From NCBI GenBank assembly GCA_963756525.1, contig CAVWNR010000001.1:558001-622000 (forward strand): 64,000 bases of DNA, read 5' to 3'. This document shows positions 50,942-59,501 of the stretch, in pieces. The position numbers and the translations under genes were made by a program. Every line of letters starts with the position of its first letter. Position 1 is the stretch's first letter. The DNA is from CAVWNR01 sp963756525. Lineage in GTDB: Bacteria > Actinomycetota > Actinomycetes > Mycobacteriales > Jatrophihabitantaceae. The notes beneath the pieces were generated by a model. It did not search any database. It was not told the DNA's origin and saw nothing but the letters and a program-made list of their open reading frames with translations.

Positions 50942-52051
50942 ATGAGCGACCTGCGGACCTCCCCGGTGCATGATCGGCACGTCGACCTGGGCGCGAAGCT
51001 CGCCGACTTCGGCGGATGGCTGATGCCGATCGAGTACTCGGCTAGCGGCGGCGGCGTGCTCCGGGAGCACACCGCGGTACGCGACACGGTGGGCCTGTTC
51101 GACGTCTCCCACCTGGGCAAGGCGTCGGTGACCGGGCCGGGCGCGCGGGCGTTCGTCAACGCCTGCCTCGCCAACGACCTCGACAAGATCGGTCCAGGAC
51201 AGGCGCAGTACACCCTGTGCTGCGACGAGTCGGGTGGCGTGGTCGACGACCTCATCGCCTACCTCGTCGGTGATGACGAGGTCTTCCTGGTGCCGAACGC
51301 AGCCAACACGGCCGAGGTCGTGCGCCGGCTGGCCGCCGCCGCGCCGCCGGGCATCGACGTGGCCGACCGGCACGAGAACTTCGGACTGCTCGCCGTCCAG
51401 GGCCCGCGCTCGGCGGAAGTGCTCGACCGGCTCGGCCTGCCCGCCGACCAGCCGTATATGGCCTACCGCGACGCCGACTACGACGGGCACCCGGTGCGCA
51501 TCTGCCGCACCGGCTACACCGGCGAGCACGGGTACGAGCTGGTCATCGCCTGGCACGACACCGCCGCGCTGTGGGATGCGCTGCGTGACGTGGTGCACGA
51601 GCTCGGCGGAATGCCCGCCGGCCTCGGCGCCCGCGACACGCTGCGCACCGAGATGGGCTACCCGTTGCACGGTCAGGACCTGTCGCTTTCCATTTCGCCG
51701 GTGCAGGCGCGCGCCGGCTGGGCGGTGGGCTGGAAGAAGCCGGCCTTCTGGGGACGGGATGCCCTGCTGGCCGAGAAGGCCGCGGGGCCGGCCCGGACGC
51801 TGTGGGGCATCGAGGCGCTCGACCGGGGCATCCCGCGCCCGCACATGAGCGTCCTCGCATCCAGCGGGGAGTCGATCGGCGAGATCACCAGCGGGACGTT
51901 CTCGCCGACCCGCAAGCTCGGCCTCGGGCTGGCCCTGATCGCGACCGCTGCCGGCGTCGCCGAAGGAGACGAGGTCGGCGTCGACGTGCGGGGCCGGCCG
52001 ACCCCGATGCGAGTGGTCAAGCCCCCGTTCGTGGAATCCCACGTCCGCTGA
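50942..52051 (+). CDS. gcvT: aminomethyltransferase, glycine cleavage T-protein
   Basis: T-protein of the glycine cleavage system: it moves the aminomethyl group's methylene from lipoyl-GcvH to tetrahydrofolate and frees ammonia. 369 residues. GWLMPIEYSASGGGVLREHTAVRDTVGLFDVSHLGKASVTGPGA is the folate-binding N-terminus with the conserved Asp; AQYTLCCDESGGVVDDLIAYLV, VQGPRSAEVL, RTGYTGEHGYEL, GLGARDTLRTEMGYPLHGQDL and TSGTFSPTRKLGLGLALI follow. ATG start. Depends on the lipoylation genes lipA/lipB encoded 8 kb upstream. Confidence 0.95.
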   Translation: MSDLRTSPVHDRHVDLGAKLADFGGWLMPIEYSASGGGVLREHTAVRDTVGLFDVSHLGKASVTGPGARAFVNACLANDLDKIGPGQAQYTLCCDESGGVVDDLIAYLVGDDEVFLVPNAANTAEVVRRLAAAAPPGIDVADRHENFGLLAVQGPRSAEVLDRLGLPADQPYMAYRDADYDGHPVRICRTGYTGEHGYELVIAWHDTAALWDALRDVVHELGGMPAGLGARDTLRTEMGYPLHGQDLSLSISPVQARAGWAVGWKKPAFWGRDALLAEKAAGPARTLWGIEALDRGIPRPHMSVLASSGESIGEITSGTFSPTRKLGLGLALIATAAGVAEGDEVGVDVRGRPTPMRVVKPPFVESHVR

Positions 52052-52086
52052 GAGTCCCGTTCCGCAAGCGACGGGAGGTCGGCGCC

Positions 52087-52842
52087 TCAGGTGAGTGCCA
52101 GCACCACCAGCGTCGCCGCGGTACTCAGCTCGCAGACTGCGCCGAGCACGTCGCCGGTGATGCCGCCGAGCCGGCGCCGGGCGTGGGCGGCGAGCAGCAC
52201 GGCCACCGCCGCGCCGACGAGCACCGCGACCGGCCCCTCCCAGCGTCGCGCATCCACTGCCGCATATCCGGCCGCGCCCAGCAGCACCACCCACCCGGCA
52301 GCCACGGCCGGCGCGACGGTTCCGGCCACCAGCGCGCCTAGCCCGTCCGGACGGGCTGCCGGGACACCGCGCCGGCAGGCCAGCGCGATGCCCGCGCGGC
52401 CCGCGGTGACGCCGACGAGCACCGCCCACCATTCGCCCCGCCCGCCCAGCGCCGCGATCGCGGCGACGTCGACCCCGAGGACCAGGACGAGCGCGGCTAC
52501 GCCGAACGGCCCGACCTCCGGCGAGCGCATGATCGCCAGCGCCCGGTCGGCGCTCGCGTAGCTCCCGAGCGCGTCGGCGGTGTCGGCGAGGCCATCCAGG
52601 TGCAGCGCCCGCGTCGCGAGGACGACGCCGACCACCGCGAGGACCGCCGCAAGCAGCGACGGCGCTCCTGCCCGGCAGACGCCGAACGTGATCGCGGCGG
52701 CGATGCCGCCGAGGGCAGCCCCGACCGCAGGCGCGAGGCTCATCGCCCAGGCCGCCGACGAGCGGTCGACCCGGCCGCTCTGGCCAGCGGGCCACACCGT
52801 CAGAGTGCTGACTGCGAGCCGCAGCCCGGAGCCGAGTGTCAC
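52087..52842 (-). CDS. cobS: adenosylcobinamide-GDP ribazoletransferase (cobalamin synthase)
   Basis: The last assembly step of cobalamin: it joins adenosylcobinamide-GDP and alpha-ribazole. 251 residues, integral membrane protein with about six helices. It carries the family marker LATRALHLDGLADTADALGSYASADRALAIMRSPEVGPFGVAALVL, with the acidic cluster DGLADTADAL. GTG at 52840-52842 overlaps the cobT stop (GTGA), so the two are coupled. Convergent with gcvT, 35 bases apart. Confidence 0.94.
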   Translation of the reverse strand: MTLGSGLRLAVSTLTVWPAGQSGRVDRSSAAWAMSLAPAVGAALGGIAAAITFGVCRAGAPSLLAAVLAVVGVVLATRALHLDGLADTADALGSYASADRALAIMRSPEVGPFGVAALVLVLGVDVAAIAALGGRGEWWAVLVGVTAGRAGIALACRRGVPAARPDGLGALVAGTVAPAVAAGWVVLLGAAGYAAVDARRWEGPVAVLVGAAVAVLLAAHARRRLGGITGDVLGAVCELSTAATLVVLALT

Positions 52843-53894
52843 TGCGGGCCGGTGCTGACGCCCGCCTCGTCGAACGTGGCCATGCCGGCGAGCGTGCGGA
52901 TGGCGGCCCGCAGCACCGGCAGGGCCACCAGCGCGCCGGACCCCTCGCCCAGGCGCATCGACAGGTCGAGGATCGGCGTCAGTCCGAGCCTGTCCAGCGC
53001 GAGGGCGTGCGCTGGTTCGGGTGAGCGGTGGCCCGCCTGCCACCAGCGCGCCGCCCGCGGGGCCACCTCGTGCACGACCAGCGCGGCGGCGGTGACCACC
53101 ACGCCGTCGAGCAGCACCGGTGTGCGGCGGGCCGCCGCGCGCATCAGGAAGCCGGCCATAGCGGCCAAGTCGGCGCCGCCCGCGACGCGGAGCAGGTCGG
53201 TGGCGTTCCAGCGCACCGGCCAGGCCCGCAGCCGCGCATCCCGGATGGCGCTCGCCTTGCGCATCCACGCCGCGTCGTCGATGCCGGTCCCGCGACCCAC
53301 GACCTTGACCGGCTCGGTGCCGGTGATCACGGCGACCAGGGTCGCCGCCGGCGTGGTGTTGCCGATGCCCATGTCCCCGGCGACCAGCAGGTCCGCGCCG
53401 CCGTCGATCTCCTCGTCCGCGATGCGGATGCCGGCGTCGACCGCGGCACGCGCCTCGGCGTCGGTGAGCGCGTCCTCGCGGTCGATCCGGCCGCTGCCGC
53501 GGCGGATCTTGTGCCGGCACACCTCGTCCGGCGTCTCCCCGTCGACGCAGAGATCGGCCACCCGCACCGTCGCGCCGGCGAGCTCGGCCAGCACGTTGGC
53601 CGCGGCGCCGCCGGCGAGGAAGTTCGCGACCATCTGCGCGGTCACCTCGGGCGGGTAGGCCGACACGCCGGCCCGGGCGATTCCGTGATCACCGGCGAAG
53701 ATCACCAGCCGGGCCCGCGCGAAGTCACGCGGTGGGCAGAGTCCCTGCACCCCGCTGACCCATTCCGCGAGCTGTTCCAGCCGGCCGAGCGCGCCGTGCG
53801 GCTTGGTGAGCGTCAGCTGCCGCTGGCGGGCGGCCTGTTCGGCCTCGTGGTCCGGCCAGTCGATGTCGGCGGCGAGTTCGGCCAGTTCGGTCAC
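52839..53894 (-). CDS. cobT: nicotinate-nucleotide-dimethylbenzimidazole phosphoribosyltransferase
   Basis: It activates dimethylbenzimidazole to alpha-ribazole phosphate, the substrate pathway for CobS. About 351 residues: KPHGALGRLEQLAEWVSGVQG, LVIFAGDHGIARAGVSAYPPEVTAQMVANFLAGGAAANVLA, LVAGDMGIGNTTPAATLVAVITG, RGTGIDD, VAGGADLAAMAGFLMRAAARRTPVLLDGVV and MRLGEGSGALVALPVLRAA with the catalytic Glu. I prefer the GTG at 53892-53894 (VTELAELAADIDWPD); a GTG at 53951 would add 19 residues (MAGQDDRREPLAPA), and neither has a strong ribosome binding site. Heads the cobT-cobS pair. Confidence 0.94.
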   Translation of the reverse strand: MTELAELAADIDWPDHEAEQAARQRQLTLTKPHGALGRLEQLAEWVSGVQGLCPPRDFARARLVIFAGDHGIARAGVSAYPPEVTAQMVANFLAGGAAANVLAELAGATVRVADLCVDGETPDEVCRHKIRRGSGRIDREDALTDAEARAAVDAGIRIADEEIDGGADLLVAGDMGIGNTTPAATLVAVITGTEPVKVVGRGTGIDDAAWMRKASAIRDARLRAWPVRWNATDLLRVAGGADLAAMAGFLMRAAARRTPVLLDGVVVTAAALVVHEVAPRAARWWQAGHRSPEPAHALALDRLGLTPILDLSMRLGEGSGALVALPVLRAAIRTLAGMATFDEAGVSTGPQ

Positions 53895-53981
53895 GGGACG
53901 ACCAGGCCGGGCCGGCGCGAGGGGCTCACGGCGATCATCTTGCCCGGCCACCCGCGGGCCGGGCGGCTAGGGTGACCCGCT

Positions 53982-54182
53982 ATGAGTTGGACCTGGCGGC
54001 TGGAGACGGCCGACGGCACTGCGCTCGCCGAGCCGCCTTCCCCCGCCCACGCGACCCAGTCCGATGCGGAGAGCTGGCTCGGCGAGACCTGGCGGGAGCT
54101 GGCCGCATCCGGCGTCGGTCAGGTCAGCCTGCTTCGCGACGGGGAGGTCGAGTACGGCCCGATGCCGCTCACCGAGACCTGA
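53982..54182 (+). CDS. small conserved actinobacterial protein
   Basis: A 66-residue acidic protein: MSWTWRLETADGTALA, SDAESWLGETWRELAASGVGQVSLLRDGEVEYGPMPL. Small proteins with this WLGExWREL and L-DG-xVxYGPM-L pattern are widespread in actinomycetes with no assigned function. ATG at 53982. It is convergent with the DUF3043 gene, 19 bases between the stops. Confidence 0.8.
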   Translation: MSWTWRLETADGTALAEPPSPAHATQSDAESWLGETWRELAASGVGQVSLLRDGEVEYGPMPLTET

Positions 54183-54201
54183 CCGGGTGAGAGTGAACCG
54201 G

Positions 54202-54810
54202 TCAGATCGGGTCGCCCACCGAGACCTGCGGCTTGGGCAACCGCCACCGCCGCGGCATGTAGGCCCGGCTGCCGGCGTAGAAGCCCAGCGCCCACGGACC
54301 CTGGCCGACCTTGCCGATCCGCTCCTGCGCCAGGGCGCGGATCCGCCGGCCGGTGATGTACCACTCGCCGAGGAAGATCACCAGCAGGGCGATCACCACG
54401 ACGTTGAGGTACGGCACCACGATGCCGAGGATCATGACCGGAAAGAGGATCAGCAAGAAGTTGCTCAGCATCCGCCGCGAGTCGACCCAGTCGCGGGCGA
54501 GCTTGCGCTCCGGGCCCTGATCCCGCCGGGGGAGCACCGCCGGGTCGCCACGGCGCATCGCCGCGCGACGTTCGTCGGCGGTCATCGGCTTGCCCGTGGG
54601 GGCGGAGGTCCGCGCGCGCTGCTTCTGCCACTTGTAGGCCTCTTTGCGGGTGCGCGGCGGCTCGGTGATCGGCCCGCGGCGCGGCGCGGAGTCCCGCCGC
54701 TTGGGGGTGGGCCGGCCCTTCGCGGTGGTCCCGCCATCGCCCAGCGCATCCTCGACGTCCACCTCGCCCGCGGGCTCCGGATCGGTCGTGCGGCGGCGCA
54801 GCAGCTTCAC
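54202..54810 (-). CDS. DUF3043 membrane protein
   Basis: A 202-residue conserved actinobacterial protein: a long basic N-terminal region (TPKRRDSAPRRGPITEPPRTRKEAYKW, RRAAMRRGDPAVLPRRDQGPERKLARDWVDSRR), two membrane helices (LSNFLLILFPVMILGIVV and VVVIALLVIFLGEWYI) and the end RWRLPKPQVSVGDPI. Function unknown; homologues occur in this order near cobS/cobT and ctaC in mycobacteria. ATG 54808-54810. Confidence 0.9.
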   Translation of the reverse strand: MKLLRRRTTDPEPAGEVDVEDALGDGGTTAKGRPTPKRRDSAPRRGPITEPPRTRKEAYKWQKQRARTSAPTGKPMTADERRAAMRRGDPAVLPRRDQGPERKLARDWVDSRRMLSNFLLILFPVMILGIVVPYLNVVVIALLVIFLGEWYITGRRIRALAQERIGKVGQGPWALGFYAGSRAYMPRRWRLPKPQVSVGDPI

Positions 54811-54937
54811 ACCGATCGAGGGTAGTGGCCGGCGCGGCCGGCGGCGGTCCCGGACTGCGCACGCTCACAGCCGCGCGTGCTGGAATTGTGCTCGCCGAAC
54901 GCGCTGGAGGCTCCAGCCGGCATCCGGAGGCCGTGGC

Positions 54938-55900
54938 ATGCCGCAGCTGCCCCAACCCCGCCTGGCCGTGCCGGGCTGGGTGCTGCTGCCACTTCGCGCC
55001 TTCCTCGCGCTCGTCTTCCTCTACGCGGGAGTCTCCAAGATCGCCGACCGGCGCTTCTTGGACTCCAGCTCGCCGGTGTCGATGCACGCGACGGTGGTCG
55101 CGGTGCGCCCGGGCAGCCCGATCGGCTGGCTGCTCGGGCCGGCCGCGTCACACAGCTTCGCGTTCGGGCTGCTGATGGCCCTGGCCGAGCTCGCCGTCGG
55201 TCTCGGATTGCTCGCCGGCCTGTTCGCCCGGGTGGCCGCGGCCGGCGGGATGCTGCTGTCGCTGTCGCTGTGGCTGACGGTGAGCTGGCATGCCGAGCCG
55301 TGGTTCACCAGCGCTGACGTCGTCTACCTGTTCGCGCTGACCCCGTTCGTCATCGTCGGCGCGGGCGGGGTGCTCTCGCTCGACGAGTGGCTCGCGCAGG
55401 CCGCGCAGCGCCGGCCCGGCGCGGCCGAGGACCGCACGCGCCGTGCGCTGCTCGGCTGGGCGCTGGTGGTCGCGGGCGGCGTGATAGCCGGGGGCGCGTC
55501 GCTGTTCCGCCGGGCGCCGGGGACGGCAGGCGCCGGGGCGCTGCCCGCCACGGGCTCGCCGCTGCCGTCCGCCGCCACGCCCGGAGGCTCTGCGGGTGAG
55601 GGGCAGCCGCTGGCCAAGGTGTCCGACGTGCCGGTGGACGGCGGCACCCAGGTGATCGACCCGGTCAGCGGCGACCCGACCTGGGTGCTGCAGCTGCAGC
55701 CCGGCAGCTTCACCGCCTACGACGCCGTCTGTCCGCACCAGGGCTGCCCGGTCCGGTTCGTCTCCGCGTCCGAGGGGTTCGTCTGCCCCTGCCACGGCTC
55801 ACACTTCGACTCGACCGGCCACCGCCTCTCCGGCCCCGCGCCGGGCGGGCTCACCGCGGTACCCGTCACATCCGACGGCACCGAGGTCCGTCGTCGCTGA
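54938..55900 (+). CDS. DoxX-Rieske [2Fe-2S] fusion protein
   Basis: A 320-residue membrane redox protein of unusual composition. Residues about 1-160 are a DoxX-like four-helix membrane domain (WVLLPLRAFLALVFLYAGVSKI, FGLLMALAELAVGLGLLAGLFA, YLFALTPFVIVGAGGVLSL). A further helix near 170-185 (GWALVVAGGVIAGGASLF) looks like a TAT/anchor helix preceded by RRALLG. The C-terminus is a Rieske domain with both cluster motifs, CPHQGC (about 266) and CPCHGSHF (about 284), and GPAPGGLTAVPV. ATG 54938 has GGAGG seven bases upstream. It could pass electrons to or from quinone near the bc1-aa3 genes; this is inference. Confidence 0.88.
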   Translation: MPQLPQPRLAVPGWVLLPLRAFLALVFLYAGVSKIADRRFLDSSSPVSMHATVVAVRPGSPIGWLLGPAASHSFAFGLLMALAELAVGLGLLAGLFARVAAAGGMLLSLSLWLTVSWHAEPWFTSADVVYLFALTPFVIVGAGGVLSLDEWLAQAAQRRPGAAEDRTRRALLGWALVVAGGVIAGGASLFRRAPGTAGAGALPATGSPLPSAATPGGSAGEGQPLAKVSDVPVDGGTQVIDPVSGDPTWVLQLQPGSFTAYDAVCPHQGCPVRFVSASEGFVCPCHGSHFDSTGHRLSGPAPGGLTAVPVTSDGTEVRRR

Positions 55901-55987
55901 GATTCGCGCGCCGAACTGGGTACCATCGGGAATATCGGTGCAACGACGCCTCGTTGCGCCCCTGTCCGTCTACGTCCGGGGAGTCTG

Positions 55988-56377
55988 ATGACCGCCACCG
56001 ATACCAGCAGCTCCGTCGAGTTCACGACCGCGCCCGCCGACGCTGCGATCAGCTCGCTGACCCTCACCGAGTCCGCCGCGGTCAAGGTCCGCGCGCTGCT
56101 CGACCAGGAGGGCCGTGACGACCTGCGGCTGCGCGTGGCCGTGCAGCCCGGCGGCTGCTCCGGCTTGCAATACCAGCTCTTCTTCGACGAGCGGGCGCTC
56201 GACGGCGACATCGAGGTCGAGCAGAACGGCGTGCCCCTCGTGGTCGACCGGATGAGCGTGCCCTACCTCGGCGGCGCCACGATCGACTTCACCGACACGA
56301 TCGAGCAGCAGGGCTTCACCATCGACAATCCCAATGCCAGCGGCGGCTGCGCCTGCGGCAACTCGTTCTGCGGCTGA
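55988..56377 (+). CDS. erpA: A-type iron-sulfur cluster carrier (ErpA/HesB family)
   Basis: A 129-residue A-type carrier that delivers [Fe-S] clusters to apo-enzymes. The A-type signature is LRVAVQPGGCSGLQYQLFF with the first ligand Cys, and the C-terminal pair lies in GGCACGNSFCG. In between VVDRMSVPYLGGATIDFTDTIEQQGFTIDNPNA is typical. LipA, the Rieske proteins and other Fe-S enzymes encoded nearby are possible clients. ATG start. A strong terminator follows. Confidence 0.92.
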   Translation: MTATDTSSSVEFTTAPADAAISSLTLTESAAVKVRALLDQEGRDDLRLRVAVQPGGCSGLQYQLFFDERALDGDIEVEQNGVPLVVDRMSVPYLGGATIDFTDTIEQQGFTIDNPNASGGCACGNSFCG

Positions 56378-56391
56378 CCCGCACGCCATAG

Positions 56392-56430
56392 CGGCCGGTC
56401 CCGGACTCACCGGGGCCGGCCGGGTTTTCG
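56392..56430 (+). terminator. intrinsic terminator after the A-type carrier gene
   Basis: A 13-bp GC-rich stem (CGGCCGGTCCCGG with CCGGGGCCGGCCG, one G-T pair), a 5-base loop, then GGGTTTTCG. It lies 15 bases after the erpA stop and before the kinase gene. Confidence 0.75.
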
Positions 56431-56464
56431 CTTGACGCCCGGCGAGCCGGTAGCGTGCCTGCTC

Positions 56465-57445
56465 GTGCCCGTTCTCGTCAGCGGTTCGATCGCCACCGAT
56501 CACCTGATGCACTTTCCGGGGCAGTTCTCCCGCCAGCTGCTGGCCGACCAGCTGCACCAGGTGTCGCTGTCGTTCCTCGTCGACGACCTGGTGGTCCGCC
56601 GCGGAGGAGTGGCCGCCAACATCGCGTTCGGCATGGCCCAGCTCGGCGAATCACCGGTGCTCCTCGGGGCGGTCGGCGCCGACTTCGACGACTACCGCGC
56701 GTGGCTCGAGCGGCACGGCGTCGACTGCGGCTCGGTTTACGTCTCCGAGGTCCATCACACCGCCCGGTTCGTCTGCACGACGGACGAGGAGATGTGCCAG
56801 ATCGCGTCGTTCTACGCCGGTGCGATGAGCGAGGCCCGCAACATCGAGCTGCGGCCCGCGATCGAGCGCACCGGCGCTGAACTGATCTTGATCAGCGCGG
56901 ACGACCCCGAGGGGATGCTGCGGCACAGTGCGGAGTGCCGTGAGCGTGGATACCGGTTCGCCGCCGACCCGTCCCAGCAGATCGCCCGGATGAGCGGCGA
57001 GGAGTTGCTCGCGCTCATCGACGGCGCCGATCTACTGTTCACGAACGCGTACGAGAAGAACCTGCTCGAGTCCAAGACCGGGCTCACCGACGCGGCCGTC
57101 CTCGCCCGAGTGGGGGTGCGCGTCACCACGCTGGGCAAGCGAGGCGTCGAGATAAGTGGCCGGGGCCTCGATTCGCTGCACGTGCCGGTAGCCCGCGAGC
57201 ACGCCAAGGTCGACCCGACCGGCGTCGGCGACGGCTTCCGCGCCGGCTTTCTCACCGGACGCTCCTGGGGGCTGTCGTTCGAACGGGCCGCCCAGCTGGG
57301 CAGCCTGCTCGCCACGCTGGTGCTCGAGACCGTCGGCACGCAGGAGTACCAGGTGAAGAAGGCCGACCTGCTCGAGCGCCTGGCGCTGTCCTACGGGGAC
57401 GACGTCGCCGCCGACCTGACCCCATACCTCAGTAAGATCGGCTAG
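56465..57445 (+). CDS. PfkB-family sugar/nucleoside kinase (adenosine-kinase-like)
   Basis: A 326-residue PfkB (ribokinase-type) kinase. N-terminal SGSIATDHLMHFPGQF and the glycine-rich GGVAANIAFGMAQLGESPVLLGAVGADF bind the sugar; the C-terminal DPTGVGDGFRAGFLTG holds the catalytic Asp and anion hole. At this place in M. tuberculosis lies adoK, an adenosine kinase of about 324 residues, so adenosine phosphorylation is the likely reaction, though not provable here. GTG 56465 gives the usual VPVLVSGSIATDH start; 11 more codons are open upstream. Convergent with asnB, 12 bases between stops. Confidence 0.88.
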   Translation: MPVLVSGSIATDHLMHFPGQFSRQLLADQLHQVSLSFLVDDLVVRRGGVAANIAFGMAQLGESPVLLGAVGADFDDYRAWLERHGVDCGSVYVSEVHHTARFVCTTDEEMCQIASFYAGAMSEARNIELRPAIERTGAELILISADDPEGMLRHSAECRERGYRFAADPSQQIARMSGEELLALIDGADLLFTNAYEKNLLESKTGLTDAAVLARVGVRVTTLGKRGVEISGRGLDSLHVPVAREHAKVDPTGVGDGFRAGFLTGRSWGLSFERAAQLGSLLATLVLETVGTQEYQVKKADLLERLALSYGDDVAADLTPYLSKIG

Positions 57446-57457
57446 CCTCGCGCGGCA

Positions 57458-59359
57458 CTAGATCCGCACCGGGTAAGCCGGCTCGGGGACGTCCGGCCGG
57501 ATCCGCCCCTCGACGAAGATGCCGTGCCAGATCAGCAGGACGAGCAGTGTCCAGATCTTGCGCGAGTAGTCGTGTGGACCCGCGCGGTGGGCGTCGAGCA
57601 GGCGCAGTGCCGCCTCCCGGTCGATGAGCTGATCTGCCTGCGACTCGGCGATGATCGAGCGCGCCCACTCGTACATCTCCGCCCGCAGCCAGTGCCGGAC
57701 CGGCACCGGAAAGCCCAACTTCGCGCGGTGCAGCACGTGCCGCGGCACGATGTCGGCCAGCGCCCGGCGCAGCGCGTACTTCGTCGTCTCCCGAGTGATC
57801 TTCAGCTCGGTGGGGATGGACGACGCGACCCGGAAGACCTCGACGTCGAGGAACGGCACCCGCAGCTCCAGCGAGTTCGCCATCGTCATCTTGTCGGCCT
57901 TGACGAGGATGTCGCCGCGTAGCCAGGTGAACAGGTCGACGTACTGCATCCGGGTGGGGCCGTCCAGATGGGTCGTCGCGTCGTAGAGCGGGCGGGTGAC
58001 GTCCAGGTATGAGACGGACGGGTCGAAGCGGCGGTACAGGCCGGTCATCTCGTCGGGTCGAAAGATCCGGGCGTTGCCGTAGTAGCGCTCCTCGATGCCG
58101 ATCGAGCCGCGCCGCAGCAGGTCCTTCCCGCGCAGCCCCTCCGGCAGTCGAGCGGAGACCCCACCCAGCGCGCGCCGCGCGGGCGCCGGCAGGTGGTCGA
58201 AGGCCCGCAGGCTGATCGGCTCCCGGTAGATCGTGTAGCCGCCGAAGAGCTCGTCCGCGCCCTCACCGGAGAGCACCACCTTGACGTGCTTTCGGGCCTC
58301 GCGGGCGATGAAGTACAACGGCACCAGCGCGGGGTCGGCCACCGGGTCGTCCAGGTACCAGACGATCAGCGGCAGCGACTGCATGACCTCCTCGGGGGTG
58401 ACCACCTTGACGATGTGCTCGACACCGATCGCCGCCGCGGATTCCGCCGCCACGTCGACCTCGGAGTAGCCGGCCCGCGCGAAACCCGTGGTGAACGTCA
58501 GCAGTTTCGGGTTGTGCCGCTTGGCCAGCGCGGCGATCGCGGTGGAGTCGATGCCGCCGGACAGGAACGAGCCGACTGTCACGTCGGCGCGCATATGTTT
58601 GGCCACCGAGTCCTCCAGCGCCTCGGTGATCTCGCGGTACAGCTTCTCCGGCTCGCCGACCTGCCGGGTCGCGAAGTCGGGATGGAAGTAGCGGCGTGGC
58701 TGCGGGGCCTCACCCGGGCGGAGCGTGAAGTAGGTGCCCGACTCGACCCGCCGGATTCGCGAGTGCAGCGACGCCGGCTCGGGCACGTACTGCAGCGTGA
58801 GGTACTGCTGCAACGCGACGGTGTCCACGTCGGACGACGTCCCGGTCGCGGCCACGTCGAGCAGCGACTTCTTCTCGCTGGCGAAGAACGCGCCCCGCTC
58901 GTCGAGGTAGCTGTAGAGCGGCTTGATGCCGAACCAGTCGCGCGCCCCGAACAGCACCCGCTCCTGGGTGTCCCAGATCAGGAAGGCGAACATGCCGCGC
59001 AGCTCCCGCACGACCCGTTCGCCGAGGTGGTGGTAACCGGCGACGATCGCCTCGCCGTCGCCGTCGGTCTGGAACGTCGCGCCGAAGTCGCGTGCCAGCC
59101 GGTCGCGCAGCTCCAGGTAGTTGTAGATCTCACCGTTGAAGATCAGCTGGTAGCGGCCGCCGAGATAGGGCAACGGCTGGTGCGAGCGCTCGATGTCGAT
59201 GATGGACAGCCGGCGGAACCCGATCACCACGTCGTCGTCGGCCCACACCCCGCCCTCGTCCGGGCCGCGATGGCGCATGTCGAGCAGGGAAGACTCGATG
59301 CCCGCCTTGACGGCAGCCGCGTCCTGGTTGGCCGAGAGGAACCCGATCAGTCCGCACAC
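57458..59359 (-). CDS. asnB: asparagine synthetase (glutamine-hydrolysing)
   Basis: It makes asparagine from aspartate, ATP and glutamine. 633 residues. The GTG at 59357-59359 places the nucleophile Cys at position 2 (CGLIGFL), as the Ntn glutaminase domain requires; MRHRGPDEGG and LIFNGEIYNYLELR follow. The synthetase domain has the pyrophosphate loop SFLSGGIDSTAIAALA, VLSGEGADELFGGY and KADKMTMANSLELRVPFLD. The length fits actinobacterial AsnB, some of which amidate diaminopimelate in peptidoglycan instead of aspartate; M. tuberculosis asnB lies at the same place. Divergent from ctaC. Confidence 0.95.
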   Translation of the reverse strand: MCGLIGFLSANQDAAAVKAGIESSLLDMRHRGPDEGGVWADDDVVIGFRRLSIIDIERSHQPLPYLGGRYQLIFNGEIYNYLELRDRLARDFGATFQTDGDGEAIVAGYHHLGERVVRELRGMFAFLIWDTQERVLFGARDWFGIKPLYSYLDERGAFFASEKKSLLDVAATGTSSDVDTVALQQYLTLQYVPEPASLHSRIRRVESGTYFTLRPGEAPQPRRYFHPDFATRQVGEPEKLYREITEALEDSVAKHMRADVTVGSFLSGGIDSTAIAALAKRHNPKLLTFTTGFARAGYSEVDVAAESAAAIGVEHIVKVVTPEEVMQSLPLIVWYLDDPVADPALVPLYFIAREARKHVKVVLSGEGADELFGGYTIYREPISLRAFDHLPAPARRALGGVSARLPEGLRGKDLLRRGSIGIEERYYGNARIFRPDEMTGLYRRFDPSVSYLDVTRPLYDATTHLDGPTRMQYVDLFTWLRGDILVKADKMTMANSLELRVPFLDVEVFRVASSIPTELKITRETTKYALRRALADIVPRHVLHRAKLGFPVPVRHWLRAEMYEWARSIIAESQADQLIDREAALRLLDAHRAGPHDYSRKIWTLLVLLIWHGIFVEGRIRPDVPEPAYPVRI

Positions 59360-59501
59360 GCGCACCAGTATCCCGGCCGGGTGCTCCGCGCCCGTCGCAC
59401 CGGGCACCGGCGCGCCGCGAGCCCGCACCCCGCACCCCCGGCGGCGGGCGGGTCCAGTACGCTCCGATCGATCGGCAATTCGGCTGGAGAGGCGGTCAAG
59501 A

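Noticed and set aside
53952..53981. A cobalamin riboswitch upstream of cobT
   Set aside because: The gap to the divergent gene is at most about 90 bases, too short for the B12 box and helices; none recognised.
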